From PALSA-505 sp036501145 (GTDB lineage: Bacteria > Actinomycetota > Actinomycetes > Streptosporangiales > Streptosporangiaceae), in NCBI GenBank assembly GCA_036501145.1, contig DASYAV010000246.1, positions 17,385-81,384 on the forward strand: a stretch of 64,000 bases of DNA, in the 5' to 3' direction. Shown one piece after another: positions 24,229 to 31,005 of the stretch. Made by a program: the position numbers and the translations under genes. The notes below the pieces were generated by a model. It was not told the DNA's origin, did no database searches, and was given only the letters and a program-made list of their open reading frames with translations. Each line of letters begins with the position of its first letter. Position 1 is the first letter of the stretch.

Positions 24229-24387
24229 ACCCGTGAGGCAAACACTGAGACGATCACGCGGAGTAACCGGCTGCCGGTGGCGGGCCAGCACGGTCGCCGG
24301 CGACGCGCAGTCACACCCGGGCGGCCACAGAACGCATGAGCCACCGCAACGCCCGTGTGGCTTGCGGGGCGGGTCGTCGCCTTGGGG

Positions 24388-25296
24388 CTAGCTGAGAAGC
24401 TTGACCAGGTCCGCTATCTCCTGCGGGCCGAGGTGTGAGCGTATGAGTTCCGCGAGGTCATGTGTCGAGTTCCACGGGACGTGCCCGTCCCGGCTCTTGC
24501 CAGGGCCTGCCTGGCCTGGCGGTGCGTGCCGGCCGAGGTTCTTTACCGCGGTAAAGTCGCCCGACCCTGTACCGGGGTCCGGGGCAGTCTCGTCCGGAGA
24601 CGCGTGGTCACGCTTCCTCCCGGCCCGTCGCTCCTGTTCGCGTGCGCGGGCCTGCTGCCATGCGGCTTCCTGCTGGCCCGGGGGAGAGCTGGCTATGGAT
24701 CGGGCGATCCGGACCGGGATTTCCCCGGTCCGGACGCGTTCCTGGAGGCCGGGGGTGAGCTTGAGCAGTGCCCGCCGCTGGGAGACCCAGCTCTCGTGGC
24801 GGCGGAACCGCGTGGCCGCGGCGTTGGCGCTGCCGCACTCGGCCACCATCTCCTCGACGGCGCGTGCCTCCTCGATAGGGTCGAGGTTCCGCCGGTCCAG
24901 GTTCTCGGTGAACAGCGCATCGAGGAAGGCGGGCCGGGAATCGGCGATCTCTTCGCGGATCAGCGCGTCGAGCCGGGGCAGGTCTGCCTGCGTGGCGGCC
25001 CGCCAGCGCCGTTCACCGTTGACCAGGACATAGTCCGCGGTGGCGTGCGGCTCATGCTCTGGCCACAGCTGGAGGTAGGCGGCCCGGCTCACGACCACTA
25101 CCGGCTGCAGCTGGCGGACCCGCATGCTCTCGCCGAGCTGGCCGAGCTCCTCGGGCGTGCCGAAGTTACTGCGCGAGTTCAGCGGCGTTGCGGTGATCTG
25201 GCCAGGCTTCAGCTGGACCAGGGTTGCAGCGCTGTGGCCCGGCACGTCCTCGACCGGGTCATCGGCGAGCGCGGACAGTGCGACCCGGCGGCCCAT
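24388..25296 (-). CDS. parB: ParB-family centromere-binding protein
   Basis: 302 residues from ATG 25296. Typical ParB order: LVQLKPGQITATPLNSRSNF, the arginine-rich box VLVNGERRWRAATQADLP near residue 95, ALFTENLDRRNLDPIEEARA, and the helix-turn-helix SANAAATRFRRHESWVSQRR. The C-terminal dimer segment ends LGPQEIADLVKLLS. It would load onto parS sites and stimulate ParA. ATG 25296 abuts the parA stop, so the two are one operon. One parS-like palindrome lies inside its own coding sequence. Confidence 0.9.
   Translation of the reverse strand: MGRRVALSALADDPVEDVPGHSAATLVQLKPGQITATPLNSRSNFGTPEELGQLGESMRVRQLQPVVVVSRAAYLQLWPEHEPHATADYVLVNGERRWRAATQADLPRLDALIREEIADSRPAFLDALFTENLDRRNLDPIEEARAVEEMVAECGSANAAATRFRRHESWVSQRRALLKLTPGLQERVRTGEIPVRIARSIASSPPGQQEAAWQQARAREQERRAGRKRDHASPDETAPDPGTGSGDFTAVKNLGRHAPPGQAGPGKSRDGHVPWNSTHDLAELIRSHLGPQEIADLVKLLS
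24541..24556. promoter_or_regulatory. parS-like palindrome inside parB
   Basis: CTTTACCGCGGTAAAG is a perfect 16-base palindrome, identical to the core of the two sites upstream of parA. It encodes FTAVKN in the low-conservation linker of ParB, so codon choice seems free to accommodate it. Confidence 0.65.
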
Positions 25297-25964
25297 CAGC
25301 CAGCCCCGCCGTAGCCCAGCTCCAGCGCCAGGCGGTAGAAGTCCTCCCGGGCCTCCAGCGCCACCCGGTTGCGCGGGTACTGCGTGACGACCGTTCCCTC
25401 GGCTGATGCCCGCGTGTGGAGCTTGTACCGCCGGATCACGGCCTGTGCCAGGGGCCATCCCTTGGCCAGCGCGAACGCCTGCGTCTCTTCCAGGTCGGTC
25501 CTGCCGTCCCGCGGGTCCCACGCGTTGATCACGACCTTGTACGGCACCCCTCGCGGCTCGATGGCTTTCTCGATGGTCCGGGCGGCGGCGTCGAACGTCA
25601 GTGGCTCGGGGGGCAGCGGCACAATCACGTCGTCGGCCACTTTGAGGCAGTCCTGCAGGATGCCGGCATGTTCCAGGTTCCCGGGGGTGTCGACGAACAC
25701 GTGCCGGTAGCCGTCGCCATTCAGGTTCCCGAGAGCGTCGTGGACTACGGCGGCCAGATTGACGGTGGTCGTCGTCTTGCCGACCCCGCCCTTTTGGTTT
25801 GCGACGACGTGCACATGCGCCCCGAGCTGGCGCAGCTTCGCGATGCCGTCGGGGTCGTCGTGGGCCTGGGTGAAATCGAAGGGCAGGCGGTTTTCGCCGA
25901 CGCGGTTCGCCCACCAGACAGCCGACCCCTGCGGGTCGGCTGAGACGACAAGAACATTCGACAT
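25296..25964 (-). CDS. parA: ParA-like partition ATPase with rearranged N-terminus
   Basis: 222 residues. The Walker A motif KGGVGKTTTTVNL lies at residues 58-70, Walker B HVFVDTPGN near 88, and the downstream LPPEPLTFDAAARTIEKAIE region is standard. Unusually, the segment VLVVSADPQGSAVWWANRVG, with the A' motif DPQG, stands at residues 4-23, before Walker A; in known ParA proteins it follows it. The two N-terminal blocks therefore seem swapped. ATG 25964 is the only start, preceded by GGGAG. Whether the fold still forms is unknown. Confidence 0.85.
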   Translation of the reverse strand: MSNVLVVSADPQGSAVWWANRVGENRLPFDFTQAHDDPDGIAKLRQLGAHVHVVANQKGGVGKTTTTVNLAAVVHDALGNLNGDGYRHVFVDTPGNLEHAGILQDCLKVADDVIVPLPPEPLTFDAAARTIEKAIEPRGVPYKVVINAWDPRDGRTDLEETQAFALAKGWPLAQAVIRRYKLHTRASAEGTVVTQYPRNRVALEAREDFYRLALELGYGGAG

Positions 25965-26050
25965 TGATCACTCCCGTATGCTTCCCATTGCGGTACTTCG
26001 GGCCAATGACATCATCGCAGGTCCAGGCCTCCGCATGGCTGCACCGACAC

Positions 26051-26127
26051 ATCTTTACCGCGGTAAAGATGCCTGGCTCGCCCGCGCCGGGCGTGGTTAT
26101 GGCCGCCCGTCTTTACCGCGGTAAAGA
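26051..26127. promoter_or_regulatory. Two parS-like palindromes upstream of parA
   Basis: A perfect 20-base palindrome at 26051-26070 (core CTTTACCGCGGTAAAG) and a perfect 18-base one at 26110-26127, 58 bases apart centre to centre. With the copy inside parB they form a three-site cluster, as expected for a plasmid centromere and possibly an operator of parAB. Confidence 0.75.
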
Positions 26128-26333
26128 ACTCAGGACGCACCGGCCGGGGATTCGCCCGCAGCTAGCTGCAGTGCCTCCCCCGAGCTGATGATCTGGCCAA
26201 GGCCCGACCCAGCCGGGACACGAGAAGGAGAACGGTCTGGTGGACCGCTGCGGGGACGCGCGGGCCGCGTTGCCCGCGCACGCGTCGGCCAGCACCCACG
26301 GCGTGTACCCAGCCTCTGGCTCATCAGCATGGT

Positions 26334-26818
26334 GTCGCATCGCTCAGGAAGCTCGCTGGTTGCCGCCTGCCGTGGCCCAGGCCAGGTTCTCCTCATAGCT
26401 CTGGTCGCATCGCTCAAGGCCGCTCGCTGGTTGTCGCTGGAATTGCGCCAACCCGCCGCTGCTGCTGGTGACAAGAGGGTGAGTCGCATCGCTCAGGCCG
26501 CTTGCCGGCCGTTGTCAGGCCAGCTCCAGCCTCGGGCGACAGAACCAGATCAAGTGGTCGCATCGCTCAGGCCCGCTTGCTGGCCGTTGTCAGTTCGCGG
26601 GCTGCCCGGTAAGCGCGTCCATAACGTAGAAGTCGTCGCATCGCTCAGGCCCGCTTGCTGGCCGTTGTCAGCAAGCACCCCGGCCTGGGCTACATCAACA
26701 GCATCGAGTCGCATCGCTCAGGCCCGCTTGCTGGCCGTTGTCAGCACCCCCGCCTTCCCGCTGCTGCTGCTGATCCTGGAGGTCGCATCGCTCAGGCCCG
26801 CTTGCTGGCCGTTGTCAG
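26334..26818 (-). CRISPR. CRISPR array: 7 repeats of about 37 bp, 6 spacers
   Basis: Repeats start at 26334, 26404, 26483, 26557, 26635, 26708 and 26782. The last four are identical at 37 bases (plus strand begins GTCGCATCGCTCAGG and ends GGCCGTTGTCAG); the third lacks one C, and the first two carry several changes. Spacers are 34, 42, 38, 41, 36 and 37 bases and unrelated to each other. Degeneration at the left places the trailer there and the leader at the right, next to the nuclease gene. Transcription is therefore probably leftward, on the same strand as the nuclease, giving a repeat that ends GAGCGATGCGAC before each spacer. Confidence 0.93.
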
Positions 26819-28442
26819 GGCTCCGGGCGCGACTGTGTCGCGGCCTGCGGCGGCGTGGTGTGCTGCGAGTGGTGCCGATTCCCCACGCTGCGGGTACCAG
26901 CGGGCCGGTCGCGAGTGCCGTGCCGTATACCTCCTGACCTGCGTGCGAGCGGTTTCCGGGCGGGGACTGGCCGCCTTGGTGCTCGCGGGTTGCGGATGGG
27001 TGAGCGTTCACGGGCTGCCCGCCACTGCGGTCGCATGTCTCCCGTGCTTCCGCCGGGTGCGCCCCGGCAGCCGCGGCCCGGTGACGGGTCGCGAGGTTGA
27101 TGGCCGCCGCGATATCGGCGTGCCCGGTGAAAGAGCAGGCTAGGCACCGGAACACGTCACGCGACGGCCTGTTTTCCGCGCAGACGTGACCGCATCGCGG
27201 GCACGTCTGCGAGCTGTAGGGTGCTGGCACTTTCACCAGCTCACGGGCCTTGTAGGCCGTGAAAGTCTCGAGCTGGTACCACCCGGCGGCGGCGATCGCC
27301 CGGTTCAGCCCGGCCTTGGCGCGCACGTTGCTGCCGGGCGCGTCTTGAGTGCCGCGGGCCGAGGCAGTCATGGCCGACACGTCCAGGTCCTCGAATACGG
27401 CGGTCGCACACGTGTCGGCGATGACCCGGGAGGCCTTGTGTGCGGCGTCGGACCGTATCGCGGTCTCCCGCTGGCGCAGCCGCAGGTACGCGGCCTTGGC
27501 CTGCTGGTACCGGCGGGAGGCTTTCCAGCAGGCCGGGCAGGCCTCGCCACCGGGGCACGGGCCGCGCCGGATCGAGCTGCGCCCGCCGACAGTCACCCAC
27601 CGGTCGCCCGCGCACGGAGACAGCCGCCGCTTGCGGGACAGCGCCCGCTGCAGCCGCAGCATGCGTTGCTGCTGGCCTGCCGGCAGCGTGGGCGTGGTGA
27701 ACACCTGACCGTTGGACACGGCGGCCGTCACGGCCACGCCGCGGTCGATGCCGAGCACGCCGGTACCGGTGCCACGGCGGGCCAGCGTGGTCTCATACTG
27801 CACGGTCAGCCACCACCGGCCGTTGTCCTCGCGCAGCACCAGGAACCCGGCCAGCGCATCAGCGGGCAGCGGCCGGTGGTAGCGGATCCGGACCGGCCCG
27901 AGCGGGCCCGGGATCTTGCCGACCGTGGCGTGACGGCCACCACTGGTGGTCGTGATCAGTTTCGTGAGCGGGACGGGCCCGGCGCCGTCCTGCACCTGCC
28001 AGCTCACCGAGGCACCCCGGTGCCGTGAGCGGAACCCGGGCGGTGATGACCGCAGTGGCAGGTCCCGGGGCCGCCGCTCAGCGAGCATCCGCAGGTGGCG
28101 TGTCCAGCTCGCGGCGAGCTGCCGCAGCGCGCCATGCAGGATGATGGCGGGCGCATCGGTGGCCTGGTGCTCAGCGCCGCCGTGCCGGAACGTGCACCCG
28201 GCCTCCCGGGCGACGCGGACGGCCCCGCCCAGGCTCATCAGGCTCTCGACTCGCGCCCCGTGCCGCCAGCGGTCGAGCTGGGATGCGGCCGCCTCGTTGT
28301 AGAACCAGGTCGCGGCCGATCCCCAGAGCCGCAGCACCTGGGCTTGCTCGGGAGTCAGGTAGGCCGCGTACCGCTGCGCACGGCGCTGCACCAGCCCGGC
28401 GGCTGGCCGGGCCGGGCTCCGCTTGCGGACAGGTGCGGGCAT
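26718..28442 (-). CDS. TnpB/Cas12-like RNA-guided nuclease (miniature type V-U effector)
   Basis: 574 codons from ATG 28442. The N-terminal part has YLTPEQAQVLRLWGSAATWF, the TnpB-type wedge start. Split RuvC: D233 in GVLGIDRGVAV, E351 in ATAVFEDLDVSA, D443 in GHADIAAAINLA, with the zinc ribbon C414/C417 and C433/C436 between the last two. A second four-cysteine insert (C277, C296, C302, C305) lies between RuvC-I and II. All three acidic residues are present, so cleavage is expected. The frame runs on past the ribbon and, from about residue 541, reads through the first repeats, stopping inside one. Direct contact with a CRISPR array argues for Cas12 (Cas12n/V-U4 is the actinobacterial candidate) rather than a transposon TnpB. 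Confidence 0.88.
   Translation of the reverse strand: MPAPVRKRSPARPAAGLVQRRAQRYAAYLTPEQAQVLRLWGSAATWFYNEAAASQLDRWRHGARVESLMSLGGAVRVAREAGCTFRHGGAEHQATDAPAIILHGALRQLAASWTRHLRMLAERRPRDLPLRSSPPGFRSRHRGASVSWQVQDGAGPVPLTKLITTTSGGRHATVGKIPGPLGPVRIRYHRPLPADALAGFLVLREDNGRWWLTVQYETTLARRGTGTGVLGIDRGVAVTAAVSNGQVFTTPTLPAGQQQRMLRLQRALSRKRRLSPCAGDRWVTVGGRSSIRRGPCPGGEACPACWKASRRYQQAKAAYLRLRQRETAIRSDAAHKASRVIADTCATAVFEDLDVSAMTASARGTQDAPGSNVRAKAGLNRAIAAAGWYQLETFTAYKARELVKVPAPYSSQTCPRCGHVCAENRPSRDVFRCLACSFTGHADIAAAINLATRHRAAAAGAHPAEARETCDRSGGQPVNAHPSATREHQGGQSPPGNRSHAGQEVYGTALATGPLVPAAWGIGTTRSTPRRRRPRHSRARSPDNGQQAGLSDATSRISSSSGKAGVLTTASKRA
26819..26940 (-). ncRNA. Leader / candidate tracrRNA region between nuclease and array
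   Basis: This stretch lies between the last intact repeat and the end of the conserved nuclease sequence. On the minus strand it contains GGCCCGCT (complement of 26898-26905), which can pair with AGCGGGCC of the repeat, and an adjacent TCGC that can pair with GCGA of the repeat. This makes an imperfect anti-repeat of 8+4 pairs with an internal loop. The location suits a tracrRNA or leader of a Cas12-type locus. Pairing is short, so this is a candidate only. Confidence 0.25.
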
Positions 28443-28583
28443 GAGCCGGAGATTACACTGCCGGTCCGACAGAACAACGAGCGGTAAATGCCCTGCCCCC
28501 GGATAGATGCGGTACCGGTGCCCGCGCCATAATTCGGACAGTCGTCCCCATTGCCAGATCCCAGCTAGTTGAGGCCGCACTGG

Positions 28584-28865
28584 TCACGACTCCAGGTTGT
28601 CGTCGGCGTTGCGGGTCACGATCTGAGCGGCTTGCCGGGCGAACCTGCCCGGCTCCCCGTGAACACTGTCCAGGAAGTCAGCAAGCAGCCATGCCGTCCA
28701 GCACCACGCTTGGAGCTCGGCTACGGCGACCGGGCCGAGGGTTGCCCGCCACTGCCAGATATCGCCTGCCGTTGTGGCAGCCGTCAGCACTCCTGCCATC
28801 GTCGGCACGAATGGCTTGGCCGACTCGGTCTTGCCAAGGCGGGTGAGCACCGCGGGGATCGTCAT
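28584..28865 (-). CDS. Hypothetical protein upstream of the nuclease (93 aa)
   Basis: From ATG 28865 (MTIPAVLTRLGKTESAKPFV). Helical with several tryptophans (DIWQWRATLGPVAVAELQAW, WTAWLLADFLDSVHGEPG). It is on the same strand as the nuclease, with a 141-base gap. Family not recognised; a link to the CRISPR locus is possible only by position. Confidence 0.5.
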   Translation of the reverse strand: MTIPAVLTRLGKTESAKPFVPTMAGVLTAATTAGDIWQWRATLGPVAVAELQAWCWTAWLLADFLDSVHGEPGRFARQAAQIVTRNADDNLES

Positions 28866-28918
28866 GTGCAGGTTGTCGCCTTCGGCCGGACGAACCCGAC
28901 GGGTCACCCGCCGCCGCG

Positions 28919-29341
28919 GTGTGCCTGTGGCTGGCCAGGACCTTGCGCCGGCTCGACGCCCAGGACGCCCAGCGGTCCATTGACGAGATCCGCGCCGCGG
29001 CCGCCGACCCAGGCAACGACTGCGCCTACGTGCACATCGCCGCCGTCCCGGCGCCCCTGCAGCGTCCCGAGGAGGACGAACCCGGGGAAGTCACCAGGCG
29101 GGCCGGGTGGGCCCAGATCGTCGAACGCCGCGACGTGCTCGCCGCCGCGGCTGCCCGCGCCGTGCAGATGTGGGACAGCGGAAAGGCCTGGCCCGTCGGG
29201 GCGGTCGCCGACTTCGACCCCGGCTCCTGCGCCGCCGCGGCCGAATGGTCCGCCCGGCTGCGCCGCGCCCCGGCCGGGCAGCCGCCAACCGTCCTGGAAC
29301 GCGAGCTCCTGGAGCACGTCGACAGCATCGACCACGGCTAA
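28919..29341 (+). CDS. Hypothetical helical protein (140 aa)
   Basis: GTG 28919. The product is rich in charged helices (LRRLDAQDAQRSIDEIRAAA, ELLEHVDSIDHG) with a middle strand (DCAYVHIAAVPAPLQRP). GC3 is high, as expected for coding sequence. It is followed at 16 bases by another gene in the same direction. No family recognised. Confidence 0.55.
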   Translation: MCLWLARTLRRLDAQDAQRSIDEIRAAAADPGNDCAYVHIAAVPAPLQRPEEDEPGEVTRRAGWAQIVERRDVLAAAAARAVQMWDSGKAWPVGAVADFDPGSCAAAAEWSARLRRAPAGQPPTVLERELLEHVDSIDHG

Positions 29342-29356
29342 CTCCTCCACGACGAC

Positions 29357-29738
29357 GTGTCCGGCTGCCCAGCCCTGCGCCGCACCGACCACCTGGGCAC
29401 CGTCACCATGTACGCCTGCGTGCCCCAGCGCATCAGCACCCTGGCCCCGCTGGCCGACGTCACCCTCAGCGGCAGCACCGTATGGATCCGCACCCAAGAA
29501 GGCAGCCTGTGGATCGCGCCCTCCCTGTCCACCCGCGGCCTGTCCTGGGGATACAACGGCACCGGGCCCCTTACCCTGGCCGCGCTCCTGGACCGGCTCC
29601 TAGACGACATCACCAGCCCGCCCATCTCCGGCCTCGCGGACCCGCCAGCTGGCCTAGCGTCTCTCCCTCCAGGCCACCCCGCAAACCGGCACCACCACCT
29701 ACAACCGCGCCCAGCTCCTCGCCGCCCGCGCAGGCTAA
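29357..29738 (+). pseudogene. Frameshifted hypothetical gene
   Basis: The first frame reads GCPALRRTDHLGTVTMYACV and SLWIAPSLSTRGLSWGYNG, clearly protein-like. Near 29660 coding continues in another frame (LSLQATPQTGTTTYNRAQLL...), ending in TAA at 29736-29738. The two parts look like one protein split by a frameshift. Confidence 0.45.
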
Positions 29739-29780
29739 CCACCCGCCGCGCTCAGGCTCCGCCAGGACGTGCGGGCCTCG

Positions 29781-30020
29781 TCAGCCCTGGTCGTAAGGCG
29801 GCAGCGTCTCTTCATACGACGGCACCGGCTGAACGGCAGGCTGGAAGACCTCCCGGATCGTGTCCGACAGCCGGTCGATCGCCGACGCGATCACCAGGAA
29901 TGCCTCCGCCTGAGCCAGGCCAACCTGGATCCTCGGGTCATCATGCCCGGAGTAGTTAGCCGCGCCTATGTAGGAATCCGCGTGCTCGCGGTTGGCGGCG
30001 GCCTCGTCGATCCTGCCCAT
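29781..30020 (-). CDS. Small acidic protein (79 aa)
   Basis: ATG 30020 (MGRIDEAAANREHADSYIGA). Mostly helical (LAQAEAFLVIASAIDRLSDT), ending in a Pro/acidic tail. A GTG at 30029 is an alternative start. Similar small proteins are found in Streptomyces accessory DNA, but no function is known to me. The 270 bases after it (30021-30290) hold no convincing gene apart from the possible N-terminal extension of the next one. Confidence 0.5.
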   Translation of the reverse strand: MGRIDEAAANREHADSYIGAANYSGHDDPRIQVGLAQAEAFLVIASAIDRLSDTIREVFQPAVQPVPSYEETLPPYDQG

Positions 30021-30387
30021 CGGCCTCACGTCGCGGCCCCTTCCCTGGCGTGACCACCACCTATAACCGGTGGCATCCTTCTAGCCAAGAGTTGTGCCCA
30101 TCCCGGCAGCCCGTCAAGCACACGGCGGATCCCCTAGCCGCTGGCCCGGAGCGGAAGATTTCCCCGCGCGCCAGGCAAGCTAATGCGGGCGGGCGCCTGG
30201 ACGACCACGACCCGTAGACGAAGCACCTCCCCCGGCCAGCCTTGCCACCTACTCCCCGACCGCGGTACCCGCGCCCTACATCGCCACCGCCGAGGGTGCA
30301 CTGAACGGCCGTGAGGAAACCGACCTGGCCACGTGTGAAGCTGCCCTGGATAACCTGCGAACCGCCTTCTGGGCCGCGGGCAAGGCC

Positions 30388-30954
30388 TTGCAAGTGATCC
30401 ATGACGCCCGCCTCTACCGCGCCACCTTCGGCACCTTCGAGGATTACGTCACCCAGCGCTGGGACATGTCACGTGCCCAGGCCTATCGGCTGATCGACGC
30501 CTGGCCGCTGGCCGAGCGTTTGTCTCCCATGGGAGACAAACTCAACGAGCGGCAGATCCGCGAACTGCTCCCCCTCGCTGAACACCACGGCCAGGATGCC
30601 GCCGTCACCGTCTATCGCACCATCGCCGAAACCGATGGGATCCAGGTCACCGCGGCACTACTCCACGGCGCCGTCGACGTCCTCCCGGCCGACCACTTCG
30701 ACCCCACAGAAGCCGCTGAGCAGATCCGCGCCTACCTAACCAGTGGCCTGCCTGCAGCCCACCGCGCCGTGCCCGATCCTGTCGAGAGCTTCACGGCCGA
30801 GGCCACCCGACTGCTCCGGCAACTCCACCGTGTGGCTGCCGGCCGCGCAGTAAGAGCCGCAGCAAACGCTGACCCAGGCGCAGTGCGGAAAGTCATCACC
30901 GACCTGCGCGCCATGCTCGACGAACTCGAACAAGGCGTCACCGCCAAGGAATGA
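30388..30954 (+). CDS. Plasmid-type DNA-binding/regulatory protein, start uncertain
   Basis: 188 residues from TTG 30388, but protein-like sequence (TDLATCEAALDNLRTAFWAA) continues upstream to about 30280 without an ATG or GTG. The segment ATFGTFEDYVTQRWDMSRAQ and AYRLIDAWPLAERL matches a conserved actinobacterial protein often found near replication or partition genes, with an HTH-like pair of helices. The C-terminal half is helical. A perfect 24-base palindrome lies within its coding sequence, which could be an autoregulatory site. Confidence 0.6.
   Translation: MQVIHDARLYRATFGTFEDYVTQRWDMSRAQAYRLIDAWPLAERLSPMGDKLNERQIRELLPLAEHHGQDAAVTVYRTIAETDGIQVTAALLHGAVDVLPADHFDPTEAAEQIRAYLTSGLPAAHRAVPDPVESFTAEATRLLRQLHRVAAGRAVRAAANADPGAVRKVITDLRAMLDELEQGVTAKE
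30518..30541. promoter_or_regulatory. 24-bp perfect palindrome inside a gene
   Basis: The arms GTTTGTCTCCCA and its complement are joined without a spacer and encode RLSPMGDKL. GTTTGTCTC recurs at 24171. A dimeric regulator site or a DNA-hairpin element is likely, because such perfect symmetry is not needed for the protein. Confidence 0.6.
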
Positions 30955-31005
30955 CCTAGGACGCGTCCGTATCTGGGGTGGTCGCCGCGCCGTCGGTGTG
31001 CTGCG

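Noticed and set aside
11926..28442. A CRISPR-associated transposon (CAST) linking the Tn7-like genes with the Cas12-like nuclease
   Set aside because: The transposon ends enclose only the four transposition genes; the array and nuclease are 7.5 kb outside, the nuclease has an intact RuvC site unlike Cas12k, and TniQ is long and TnsD-like. No spacer targeting the element's site was seen.
26718..28442. Ordinary IS605/IS607-type TnpB insertion sequence
   Set aside because: No TnpA partner or IS ends were found and a genuine CRISPR array adjoins the gene; the possibility is kept only as a test for the main finding.
28443..28580. N-terminal extension of the nuclease containing RGHRYRIYPGAG
   Set aside because: It resembles a TnpB start, but a second, better start (YLTPEQAQVLRLW) follows the ATG at 28442, and the extension has no start codon with a ribosome-binding site; it could be a remnant.
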